64,000 nucleotides of DNA, taken from contig OZ022577.1 of assembly GCA_963669155.1 (NCBI GenBank), forward strand, positions 26,009,865 to 26,073,864, written 5' to 3'. The DNA is from Arbacia lixula. Lineage: Eukaryota; Echinodermata; Echinoidea; Arbacioida; Arbaciidae. Under the pieces are notes generated by a model that was given only the letters and a program-made list of their open reading frames with translations, searched no databases and was not told the DNA's origin. The position numbers were made by a program, and so were the translations under genes. Below are positions 24,101 through 35,158 of this stretch, one piece after another (positions within the stretch are counted from its first letter, which is position 1; each line of letters starts with the position of its first letter).

Positions 24101-25432
24101 ATTGGTTCCAATGGGCTGGTAGCGCCCGGCGGTGGATGGGATGGCCCGTATGGGATGGCCGTACGAATCCTTCCTCATGATTTCACCCACGAGTGACATC
24201 TTACTGGCGTGCGCGTCTGCCAGCGAAATGTATTATTCCGGAAGAACAAAACTCTTTGTACATTGAGAATAGTCTTTATCATTTGAGGATGTATTTTCAC
24301 AACGAAAACTGACCCGGTGCATCTGGCGTAGTAAGTAAGTCTCCTCAATCAGTCATATTTTTATCATGTGAATTGCAACAACGCCCCCCCCCCCCCCGTT
24401 TCTTTAGAAATCGACATTATGAGTTCATACAAGGTACATTATGTAAATCATAACACATCACGAAAGCTCATAAATTTGCAATAACAAATACAAAAATGTG
24501 TATCAGTACATTGCACAACATAACAATGACTTCACATTGGAGCTATATTGGCAATTTCGTTTATGAAAATAAATGCTGTACGGATGATGTTTTTTCTTCT
24601 TTCTTAAAGGGCAAGTATTGTTAAGTGCTAAGTGCTAAATAAATCAAGGATCTGTAACATTGTGTTAACGACATTAAACTATCCTTGCGACTAACCTTGG
24701 TCATGATGGTTGACCGTAAGGGTGTTCCTGTAGGAGGGTGGATGGTGGGGTGGCTCAGGGTCATCTTGAACGGGTCTGAGGCGGGCATCTAGCTGTTTCT
24801 TCTCCACCGCTGCTGCCACCGCGTATGCCATGAAGGGCACGGGACCTCCACGCCTCGCACCAGGTACCGGGGAGGATGGGCGTGGCTTGACGGACGGGGA
24901 AACTCCCTTTCTGGGCCCTACCTCACTGACAACATTGGTGTTCCTATGTGATAATGTGATATATGATGTATGATAATCTTGGGGACCGCAGATGGTTGAA
25001 GGGTGTGGCTTGATGAACGAGGGCACTCTCTTACTGGGCCTCGCTCCTATAATGTACGGTATAGTAATGCTCGAATTAGAAGGAAGTTAGGGTAGGGTAG
25101 GTACCCCTCTAGTTGGGGTCCAAGGAGGAAGGGCGTGGCTTCATAGGCAGGGGTGCTCCCCCCCCCCCCCACTCTCTCTCTCTCTCTGAAACAGACTGCA
25201 GTGACGACATACATTGTATAGACATTCTTAATGGAATGTAGTATTGTGTGATGGTCTTGGAAGTCAGGGGTAAGGTAGAGGGACGTGGCATGGTGATTGG
25301 GGTTCTCTCTGAACCCGCCTTCGATGACGATAGAGGTATTCCTTAAAAACATCGAACCGGTATATGGTCAGTGAAGAAATCTAATGTGAATGAGGTCGGA
25401 ATGTGCTCACCCTCATCCACACACACTGCTTT

Positions 25433-25463
<31 letters not shown>

Positions 25464-25994
25464 TGGTTATGACAGTAAATCTCAAACTAATGATACAATT
25501 TGAGCCATAAACATAATGCTGATGAGTCGAGTTTGAGACTGGGACAAAGACTGTAACACATCTTGTTGACATGTTTGCTACAACTGTACAATAATTGATG
25601 AAGATCATACTGATTATGGGTGATGTAAACATTATACGAATGTTGAGAACAATTTTTTCATTTCCAATTGAGAATGGGCATTAGCTACACCCCCTCCTGT
25701 GAAAATATGTCTCGTCATTGTTTCTCCTTCGAGCATGTAATTCATTTTGGCCATCTCTTCTGTACCTCAATAACAGAATAGTCAAAACAGTTAGATTTGT
25801 GCAAGATTGAATCAGCTTCAGACTAGTTTCGAAGATAAATTGGGCAACACTGAAGATTTTTTTTTTATATATGATATGAGGGAGAAAATGAGAGGACACG
25901 CACACGCAAACATACACACACACACACACACACAAACAAACATGCATGATATCCAAACACTGCAGAGCCGCATTTCACGTACATACCCACTTAG

Positions 25995-26062
<68 letters not shown>

Positions 26063-26383
26063 CTAATGAGGGGAGGGGGTGGGGCGAGCGTGGATTCAAA
26101 ACGGATATTATTAATTTCAGATAAAATCTGTTTTATGACTAATGTTGTGATAATTCTTCTGCTGTAAGGAAGCAATCGTGCGACCATGGAGCTATTATCC
26201 CCATAAATACGATGGTGACGAATCGGCATTTTAACCTCCATGGAACAGCCTCCTAACATAACATACCCCCACCATGTAATCATTGTGATATTTCGAGTGT
26301 GCGCGCGAGAAATTAACGCCGAACATTAATTATCATACACACACATACAAAACTCCAGAAAAATTACTGGTGCAGTCAGTCAA

Positions 26384-26446
<63 letters not shown>

Positions 26447-27906
26447 CGTGTGTGTGCGTGTGTGTATGTGGGACTAGGGAGTGACGACAATGGACGGCAA
26501 ATGACCATCTATGGATGGGTATGGGTCCTACGGAATGGAAACTTTTGTTTTTAAGCATTAATTTGAAATGTCGCATACTCGTAAATTGTTTGAATCTCTT
26601 CTTTCTTTTAGAATTAGAACAGACGTTATCCATTTCATAGATGTAAGCGTCGGTTGGCGAAATGCCTATCTGCAGTCAAACAGAATATCACTTAAATAAA
26701 ACTAGATCCTTAAAATAAAACTACAAAACTTGAGGTCATATAAAGCTATTAAAAGCTGAATGAAAATTACACATGTAGTTATCATCACAACTCATTCGCG
26801 ATGTCACATAATCGTGATTCAGACTGAAACTAGATTGTGCTATATAAGATTTTATCAAATATGACGTTTCCTTCCCCGAAACCTGCATCACGCAGAGTGA
26901 TCATTTCAATACCTCATGGAGGGGTGACAAAGAACTGTTTTCATTTTGCTTGTTTATTTATTCTAACATACACACGATAGAACAGTTCAGTTAGTCCCGT
27001 TTGCCCCAGAGAATTGCATGTTTATTGAATATGAAACCATTACTGAACAACAGTGTCATCATGGTCATGTTTGGATTTCTGATCTCAGCCCGATTTCCTA
27101 TAACTCCCATTTCGTTTATTTCTAAGCTTCATATTTTACACACATATTTTTAAAAGCTGTTGTTGTGGTTCACACAATTTTTCAATACACATTTCGGCTA
27201 AAAGTGGTTTTGTCTACAAACGAGGTTCATGTATGCTACCTTGCAGGATTAGGATAGTGATTATACGAAATGGAAGAGTCTATCGTTTGGTCATTATACT
27301 AACACAAATCCTCTAAACATTGGCGGTATCATTAACCTGGAAAGTCCCAACACTACATGAAATGTCATATCACATTATTGTATGAAATACCCTAGCACGT
27401 TTCGCAAAAGAAAAAGAAACACTTAAACCCATAAATCCGATTTTAAATAGGCCTATATAGCGTTACCCTAACCTGTCTTCGTTACCACCGTCATCACCAC
27501 TGTTCGCCGTCTCCGAGTGAGACGATGGCACCGGTCCATCGCGATCAGCAACTGCTTCATCCACAAGCACCATCGTGGTCTTGTCGGCGTTGTCATCGTC
27601 TTCGTCGTTTCTCTCTACAATATCTGGAGTCGCCGCGAATAGCCTCGTATGGAATCGGGGCATTGGCTTCTCTGGGCTACCCCCGGTGATATCAATTCTC
27701 GTCAGCATTGCCCCATCATCACTCCCGGGCTGGGGCTCCGAAGAAATGCGCTTTGGTGATGCATGTGCCCTAGCTCCCCTGCCGACTACAGTGGTGTCAT
27801 CGGAAAGCATCCCTTGGGTGACACCAGTCGTGTCGTGTTGTTCATGCTTCTGGGTGTCGCCACTTCTATCTTCTACAGCGGGTGGTGCCGTCTTGGGTTT
27901 GTCCAT
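21104..27906 (-). CDS. Unidentified 439-aa protein, seven exons
   Basis: I do not recognise this protein. Exons 5' to 3' on the minus strand: 27906-27473, 24943-24696, 24216-24051, 23620-23424, 22317-22264, 21876-21788, 21235-21104. Their phases (2,1,2,1,1,0) join without error into 1320 nt ending in TAA. An in-frame TGA nine bases before the ATG fixes the start. Residues 1-144 are acidic, Asp/Ser/Thr/Pro-rich and probably disordered. Exon 2 is Pro/Arg-rich (KPRPSSPVPGARRG). Exon 3 is the most protein-like part (SLVGEIMRKDSYGHPIRAIP; DFSLLRPCEMKDYAEY). Exon 4 is charged and Ala/Glu/Lys-rich. The C-terminus is a compact hydrophobic/basic stretch (STVGILTSMLKWKAKRK; YPGYLELFNRLSKEL). No signal peptide or membrane segment is seen. 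The weakest junctions are the donor at 24051 (GTATGT after GA) and the acceptor before 22317, which has a poor pyrimidine tract. The existence of a gene is well supported; function is unknown. Confidence 0.7.
23083..23270. repeat. C run followed by (CT)n / CTGT microsatellite
   Basis: A run of about 20 C (23054-23074) leads into a CT-rich tract with CTGT interruptions. Lies in the intron after exon 4 of the minus-strand 439-aa gene. Confidence 0.95.
24968..25345 (-). repeat. Three decayed tandem copies of exon 2 of the 439-aa gene
   Basis: Intact exon 2 (24943-24696) contains KPRPSSPVPG. Upstream on the same strand the DNA block for that motif recurs three times: KPHPST at about 24998-25018, KPRPSS at about 25131-25148 and MPRPST at about 25279-25300, spaced about 120, 130 and 150 bp apart. 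The outermost copy even keeps an AG|GAATACC acceptor at 25341 like AG|GAACACC at 24943, followed by NTSIVIEGG against NTNVVSEVG. Frame slips and stops (for example CAG TAA in the copy near 25035) break them. Flanking intron blocks repeat as well, so the duplication covered exon plus intron. Confidence 0.65.
25433..25463. repeat. (GT)n followed by a G run
   Basis: TGTG tract ending in a run of about 16 G, in intron 1 of the minus-strand gene. Confidence 0.9.
25915..26071. repeat. (CA)n and (GA)n microsatellites
   Basis: A short CA tract at 25915-25934 and a long pure (AG)n tract at 25998-26052 that continues as GAGCGAGAG to 26071. Both lie in intron 1 of the minus-strand gene. Confidence 0.95.
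26385..26468. repeat. (TG)n microsatellite
   Basis: About 40 TG units with a few GC interruptions at the right end. Intron 1 of the minus-strand gene. Confidence 0.95.
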
Positions 27907-28075
27907 ATTGGATCAAGTTCTCTCAGTAGATTTAGCAAGGGAAAATATATCGTTTTGCCCAAATCGCGAAGAAGTTGTGTGCACTCAATGCTAATGCGCG
28001 AAGGGGAGAGATAATGCGCGTCACTGGAAGGTGGTGATTGGTAGGCTGAGGGCGCGGATCCATGGGTATCACGCG
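27907..28075 (-). promoter_or_regulatory. Probable promoter and 5' leader of the 439-aa gene
   Basis: Immediately upstream of the ATG at 27906 the sequence becomes CpG-rich (GCGCG near 28016, GGGCGCGGATCC near 28050). On the gene's strand it contains CCAATCACC, a CCAAT-type box, at about 28036-28044. No TATA box is obvious. Confidence 0.45.
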
Positions 28076-28276
28076 TAGGTCATACAAGGTACAAAATGTC
28101 ACTGGATTCAACCCAACTCTTTAAAAATTGCCTCAATTCCGGTGTGGTATTCTTAAAGAAACTTCAGTCAAAACTAGTAGCTGAGTCAGTTGTTGTTCTG
28201 TAAACTGACTTATAAACTGGGCCAATCACAGCTATGGATCGTATAGGACTGTCAAGGGCGGAAATCGCTCCCCGAA

Positions 28277-28360
28277 GGTGTGTGTGTGTGTGTGTGTGTG
28301 GGGGGGGGGGGGGGACATGTTTTTCATCAAGAAGTCGCTGAGCAGGGGGGGGGGGGGGGT
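28277..28360. repeat. (GT)n plus two G runs
   Basis: GTGT tract (28279-28299) followed by about 14 G, then a second run of about 14 G at 28346-28360. Runs of this kind can form G-quadruplexes. Confidence 0.9.
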
Positions 28361-29183
28361 GATGATGATATTTTATGGGTACAGGACCGGGATTTCCGCC
28401 CATGAGGACTGTTAAAGTGGAACCTTTCCATGCAGTTGTAAATGTCAACACGTCAAGGTCGAAAACCATCCCCGAAATACTCCCTATAAAAAAAAAGCCT
28501 ACTGGAAACATTCTGCACTGATATCAGTTATAATAAAATAAAATGTGAATCAATTAATGTTCATGAATGTTGTAGTCTGATATGCACTCTCTCTTTGTTG
28601 ATCTTGTCTGTATGTTGTTTGCTTTAGACCTATGGATATCTTTGCTGCATTGTATGATATGATATGATATGGTATATAGAATAGAATTTGACAATCTCCA
28701 ACATGTCCAATATCTTTCGCGGGTGACTTGACAAAATAAAATGATTTGCATTGTCATTGGCGTTAACATTTCTGTTGTTAAGAAGTTAAGGGCTAATCAG
28801 AGTCATAGAAGTTCAACTACTGTATTCATACTTAATTCCGTTCGGATACTGGATTGCGAATCTAGGCCTAAACCAATCAATTAGTAATTCAGCATTAACA
28901 TTATAACTATCATGCCTACAGGTACTTTTTCAAGCGAATATTTTGAAAAAAAAAATCATGAAATTCGTTACGTACGTATGAAGAGAAAAAAAGTCAAGAG
29001 AAAAGATATTCCTCGTTCAGATCTGCCAAACGTATTGATAACAACGAAAGGATATATATATTGGAAATACCGTGAATTTAAAACCTAGCCCATCTTCCCA
29101 TTCGTAAACGACTTACACCTCACCAACACCATCGCACGATCAACACGGTTACAGACCACTCACACCATTACAACGTGTTTTTT

Positions 29184-29425
29184 TATGCCTCCGCCACGAA
29201 GTGGCCGGAGGCATTATGTTTTCGGGTTGTCCGTCCGTCCGTCCGTCCGTCCGCACGTATGTCCGTCCGTACGTATGTCCGTCCGTCCGTCTGTCCGTCA
29301 GTCCGTCCGTACGTCCGTCCCGAATCCGTTTAGGCAATATCTTGAGAACCCGCCAACAGATTTGCTTTAAACTTGGTACATGTGTGTATTGCATGAAACC
29401 AATGAAGTGTGTAAAATAGGGGTCA
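29184..29425 (+). repeat. Head-hairpin (GTCC)n repeat, copy 3, truncated
   Basis: Head palindrome CCTCCGCCACGAAGTGGCCGG, GTTTTCGGGTTG, a (GTCC)n tract broken by GCACGTATGTCC variants (29230-29320), and the segment TTTAGGCAATATCTTGAGAA. It stops at GGGGTCAATT, just before the AGGTCA body units would begin. Confidence 0.85.
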
Positions 29426-29551
29426 ATTCACATAATACCATCTAACAACCTTTCATATGGGAATAATCGTTTCCTTATGTCAGAAATGTGCTAGCTATGT
29501 GATGCTACTATTTTGTGCATAAATTATATCTATTATCCTGCTAATTTCTAC

Positions 29552-29619
29552 CTTTGATGATGTCAAGGGGGATTCCTGATCCTTCGTGGATTATAATTTG
29601 GAGGCGGGGCTTATCAGTG
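29552..29619 (-). CDS. Possible single exon of an unidentified minus-strand gene
   Basis: TTTCTCAG acceptor, 68-nt open segment, AAAG|GTAGAA donor. Only one frame is open and reads TDKPRLQIIIHEGSGIPLDI. A weak phase-compatible follow-on exon would be 28483-28424 (SISGMVFDLDVLTF). A stretch upstream at 29885-29830 (DDITLASATQNRRW) also looks codon-like. I cannot tie these to a known protein, and they could be chance. Confidence 0.3.
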
Positions 29620-29954
29620 CTGAGAAAAAAATATAGAAAAATTATCATATGACACATTTTTCCATTGAACATTTAGTGATTTTGTTATATACATATTAAG
29701 TTGCATCAACAGAAGTCAACATATATTTTGATGACAGGGGCCCTTTAATGTTCATATTTACCATAGGGTCCCATGAACAGGGGACCCCCCCCCCCCCCCC
29801 CCCGGCCCTTATACACACGTAGCACGCCCTCCATCGTCGGTTTTGTGTAGCTGATGCCAATGTAATGTCATCTTTCACTGAAAAAAATATCACATTAGCC
29901 ATTAGGTGTCATTAGGTGCGAAAAAACACATTTGCACAAATGTAATGATGCCCT

Positions 29955-30115
29955 ATGTCCCAGTCAGTCACAGGAATAGCTCTGCACCCGTGAGCGGACT
30001 GCGGTTGGCCGATCAAAACAAAAGCTAACCGATACCGTCGCGCGCGATCGGATTCATAATCGCGTAACGCTGACGCCATCAGCAGGTGGATATGAGCACA
30101 GAAAGGAAATTTGGG
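29955..30115. promoter_or_regulatory. CpG-rich promoter, possibly bidirectional
   Basis: GC- and CpG-dense block (GTCGCGCGCGATCGG at about 30037, AATCGCGTAACGCTGACG at about 30058, GGTTGGCCGATC at about 30004) inside AT-rich DNA. A strong splice donor lies downstream at 30490 on the plus strand, and codon-like minus-strand segments lie to the left. It is the probable promoter of the PDZ gene. Confidence 0.5.
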
Positions 30116-30489
30116 ACATAATTTTGACTCTGTAACAGTCTTTACTGGAATTTTGGTTATTACTGCACTTTCTGGGCGTCATTTGTGTAAGTCTTACGTT
30201 CATAATTTGTTTTCATTCTTCTAAGAAAGAACAAAATAGAAGAGTTTATCAACAATCATTAGTGGTGCCGTAAAGTGGTAGGCGGTACCAGAAACTTTAT
30301 GTGCACCCAATACGCAGTAGTGAATGAGATAAGGTAGCTGCGCTTGTGTATAAAAAATGTGTGTGTGTGTGAGTGGAGTGAATGTGATGATGGCGAAGTG
30401 CGTTCGGGATCCTGGCCAGGCGGCAGCAGATTTGTCATGTGTTTTAAACGTTACACTTGTTCACAATTTTCACATGATGCATTCGATAG
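30116..30489 (+). other. Probable non-coding first exon (5' leader) of the PDZ gene, with uORF
   Basis: Ends in GATAG|GTAAGT, a near-consensus donor at 30490. Joining it to the acceptor at 41739 keeps a 46-codon upstream ORF (ATG at 30357) that stops at TGA 41744-41746, before the main start at 41803. The exon's left border is a guess. Its link to the 41739 exon is inferred from strand, order and absence of other candidates. Confidence 0.4.
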
Positions 30490-30751
30490 GTAAGTATGGT
30501 GGGACAATCTGGACATGGCTCTATGTCTGTAAATTATAGTAATCCAATGGCGCCATTTTCTAGTCGCCATTGAAAATTAAGTGATTGCATAGGCTATATA
30601 TGTTAAAATGAAGTGAGGGCAGGCATGGCATGTTGTTCATGAATGATAAACAATCTCACCAAAATATGGATTTTACATGTAAGATGGGGTGACCATATTT
30701 TGTGCACATTTTGGTTTTCTTGACGATTCCAAGACACCTAGATTAGTTTTT

Positions 30752-31297
30752 AGTATGTGGGTGCCTCAAACCGGCCCCCTTGTTTTCTTTTGAATATTTT
30801 CATTCCAAGATAACCAAATAGACTTCTAAAATTTCACACACAAATCAGCAAAATAATGCTCTTTAAAAAACTATTTTTGGATTGAAGATTAACGATAAAA
30901 TTTCGGAGAAATTGCACTTCGAATATCGCTCGATAAATCATCGCATATTCACATCACTGAACCTTGAAACCAGCCCCTACCGATAATGTGCGATATCTCC
31001 GTCAATCCGACGAGTACAGAGCCGACATTTCACCATTTGACGGGAAAGTTTCGGCGATCGACAAGAAATTCACGGAAGTATGAACGCAATTTAAAAATCT
31101 GAGATGTTTCGAACGAAAATGTGCAATTGCCAAATAAGTGCACATTTGTCTAATTTTGCTTCCGAAAATCTTGCATTTTGTTTACTAATGCGTAAATACA
31201 AAATAAATGGCGCATCCAACCTTCGATAACGCCCACTGAGCAGAAATATGCGGGGGCCGGTTTCAAGGGTAGGGGCCGGTTTGTGGACCACTCACTA
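30752..31297. mobile_element. Foldback element with CAAACCGGCCCC ends
   Basis: The left end is TAGTATGTGGGTGCCTCAAA followed by CCGGCCCC. The right end is GGGGCCGGTTTGTGGACCAC then TCACTA. These are inverted with small mismatches. The interior has an extra copy of the motif (GGGGGCCGGTTTCAAGGG, and CTTGAAACCAGCCCCTACC near 30963). No open frame. Confidence 0.6.
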
Positions 31298-34200
31298 TAC
31301 ACATACCATCCTATACATGTACCTCAATTCAAAGGAATCACATCACATATCATGGCCTGGAATTCAATCATTAGATTAAAATCAATGTAATTGTAATGAT
31401 ATTGATTGCTGCATACATGTAGATTTTGAGCCCTGGTAGGTTTTGCATGGGTTGTCAAAAACCTAGCGGTTCCTGTAGCCTACATGTACAGGAAGGTACC
31501 GGATAAGAAGCACACATCACATTTTTGTTTGGTTTTTCTTTGTTTGCCACGGCTTTTTGCACACAGTGAGGCTAGCGGCCAACGTTAAGCCATACACTGA
31601 ATGTCATAACACATTTTATGAATGCAGACCATGGTCACAACGTTTCAACTGTTTTACAGGATAGCTTTCCATTTTTCCTGAAGAGGTTAAAGCTACATGT
31701 ATGACTGAGATTTCATACTTGTATACGGGGAGTGAGGGTATACTGCTGATTCCTGCCAAGTTTGATGACTTTTGAAAATGGGCTACCCTGTCTTTTGAAG
31801 TATACCGGTAGAAAGTGTTCATAAATTGAAGATTACATGTGTGCATGTGTTTTAAACAGTATCAAATTGTCTGAATCATGCTGGAAATGGCGATTCTAGT
31901 TTAAATTAGAGTTTAATAGTAACACACCTACATGTATTATCACCTGAAGGGTCTCACACTCTCACAGAATATACACATGCAGTAAGAATGCAACAATTGA
32001 AAATGTAAAATGGCCAACAAAGAAAAACAAAAGTCTTTTTAAAACTCAAGTCACAATATACAGACCATTTGAAAAAGCTAGAGGTATCTCATGTTGAAAA
32101 GCTCATGTTGAAAAGGTGTTTAATTTAAAAAAAATAATTGAAACGCCATGGACCACTTAGTTTTGATACACTACAGTTCTCTAGGATTCTATTATTCACT
32201 GCATAATTTAATTAATTACAGAACCACAAAAAAAGCTTGCTTGTGAAATTCACATGAATTTACACATTATTGTACCAGCATGAGGCAATGATTTGAATAA
32301 TAATATGGCAAGGTAATTGCACAATGTACATGTCTACTAGTACTTATGTGGCTATTGAACTTTTCTCTTGTACAATAACAGGATCTGTCAGTAGTACATT
32401 CCTTAAAGTGTAAAATTTCATTCTAAGCAAATAGAGAGATGAACATACACTGAAAGATCCTAGTCTGGGCTGACATGTAACTGGTTGCAATCTTAGTATT
32501 GAATTAGCCTCATTTAAAGGATTCAACTTCAGGCTTTACAAAATACTGTATGAGCTTTTTATTATTTTTGTTTATGATTGTTCCAAAGCCACTTTCCATC
32601 CCTTCTCAACGGAACCAAACAGCAAGTGGGTCTAGACAGACAGAGCACACTAATTTGGGGATCGGAAGCCTCTGTAAGGAAATTTTCATCACATTAGGAA
32701 GAGTTTGGTGTACATGTAGTTAATTATGCCTCCTGGCGGTAGAACAAGGCCAGGACTTTCACCCTGACTTCTTCCCGGTCTGGTCTGCCATTGACGTCTT
32801 GAGTCTGGTATGGTTGATCCCTTGTGGACACTGTCCTATAAAATTGTGGCATCCCCAAACAGGATGGACGTAATAAGTTTCTAATTTCAGGCTAAATGGG
32901 GTTTTGAATGTTACTCTTCGATCAGTACCGGTAATGCTGTAATGTATCCCTGGATGTACATGTACATGAGATGGACATAAACACACGAAAAGGTTGTTAA
33001 CCCAATTTAGTTTCGTACTAAGGACCATTTAGAATACAATCCACAATATCAAGTCCACAAATTTACAAACAAATCAAACGTGAAACTTTAAGAATAATAC
33101 GTAGAGTTGTAGGCACTCTGCAAAAAGGCCAAATTACATGCAGTGTACTTGCCAGTATTGACTGGTTTACAAACCTACAGTAGGCCAGAAGAGCCTCGGT
33201 TATCATAGAGAGCTTTTATTAATGATTATATGGCAACACACATACTACAGTTGTACATGTATACAGCTGCGCTGGGATCTACAATTCTACATGTACATGT
33301 ATGTAGTGCCATCTGTTGGTAGACTTTCAAATTATTATGGCCTATAATCAAATAGGAATATTACCATAAGTTTATCATTATGAGTCAATTCTCTTTCCTG
33401 TGATTAGTTGGTATATATAGAGTTCTACATGTACATGTAGAAAGAATAAAAATGAAATGAAAAGGTCACAAGCTAGATTTCAGCTATAAGTGTGATTCTG
33501 TACATGTTTAAATGCCATTCATTTTTTTAAAAAACATTTTTAGGGGGGAAGAACAAAGCAACACTCTTTATGGAATCAGTATGGTTAATTGGCATCGTAT
33601 TTATGCTGATTGATAATTTTTACAATGCCAACAAGGTTGAAGCACTTGAATAACTAACATAACGCTACTGTACAATTGTACAACACGTGTACATTCAAAT
33701 ATTAAGAATAATGTGTCATGATTCAATAGTGGGAACCTCCCATCTAGTCATTAGTCATATACATGTACCAGACTTGAACAACAGCACATCTCTGGAGGGT
33801 GGCACTTGATTGCTTCACTTACAGTAATTGTACAGTGTACATGTATCATGTAAATTATCCAGGAAGAAACTTTGCCCCCTTAACGTCATCTCTGCAATCT
33901 ACTGGATGTGCATGTATGTCATTTCGGGCAGTTCCAAGCATTCTTAATTATGTATCAAGTTGGTTGCTATGGATATCCACTGAACCACTAAATAGTTAAA
34001 CCTACTATAGTAATGACCATACTTTGTGCTTTCTTAGTACAATGTTTTTCCTCGAATAAAATGTTTCTCCTTGTATCAAATTATGTGTAGCCTGTACATA
34101 AAGATACCTGTTTCTCTGAAACATCTTTATACGATTTGCAACATTCATGTACAAGTACAGTGTACATGCACATGTACATGTACTTATAGTGCTATTGTGT

Positions 34201-34608
34201 CACTGTACAGTTGCACCATTTACATACAAATTCATTTTGTATGCAAATGGCTGATAGCCTTGCTCACCCCTTGTTCGTTGTACTGTACATCTGCCACATT
34301 TATACAGGACAAAAGTCATTTACATGTACCTGATCAATGCTATGGCCCATATTGTTAAAAGTGACGCACATGGAAGTACATGTACTGGAAAGCATAGTGT
34401 ACAAAGTACATTTTCATGTACATGTGTATGTTAATGAACAGCAAGTTGTTTTCAAATCAAAATTCAAAACTGTTTTTTGTGTGTCTGTACCATACTAAAG
34501 CGGATGATTGATTTATTTACTGCCAATCACCCACACATTATTTCTTTCAAACTTAAAACAATTGAATTCCTGTACATGTCTTTGTATACTTTGCAGAATA
34601 CTATAATA

Positions 34609-35158
34609 TGCTTTTCACACTGGCAAAAATTTCCTTAGCCCCGTACTATAGGTGGGGCTAAGGGGGGGCCTTAGCCCCACCTACAATGTATAGTACGGGG
34701 CTAAGCTTAGACCACTTTCTGTTCACATTAGTTTTTACCAAAGTAGGCTAGCCCCGCCAATAATCCGGGATTATTTGGCCCTGCAAAAAAGCAGGGCTAA
34801 CACCGCAATTGCAGGGCCAAGCCGAATAGTCTGGGGCTAAGAGCGCCAGTGTGAACAGAAACGAAAAATAGTACGGGGCTAAGGAAATGCGATGTCAGCT
34901 CTCAAGGCCGAAACGCCGAGACCAATCAGATAAGGCCCGACGGGCGAGTGATCTTGATGCGGAGTGGTAAAGAGCCGATGTGCAAGACGTACACTCATAA
35001 ATATTCATAAGCTGTCGAGAAAGTCCGGGGCTAACGATTTCGAGTGAGAACAGTGTGAAAAGCTAGTCGGGTTTAAGAAATAGTACGGGGCTAAGAAATG
35101 CCAGTGTGAAAAGCTTCAAAAAATAGTACGGGGCTAATTTTTGCCAGTGTGAAAAGCA
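34609..35158. mobile_element. MITE with TA target site and nested palindromes (550 bp)
   Basis: Terminal inverted repeats TGCTTTTCACACTGGCAAAA and its complement are flanked by TA on both sides (34607-34608 and 35159-35160), as in Tc1/mariner-type elements. The left arm contains two nested perfect stems: TTAGCCCCGTACTATA / TATAGTACGGGGCTAA, and inside it TAGGTGGGGCTAAGG / CCTTAGCCCCACCTA. The block ATAGTACGGGGCTAA recurs at about 34868, 35081 and 35123. GCCAGTGTGAAAAGC is also repeated before the right end. No transposase frame. Confidence 0.8.
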
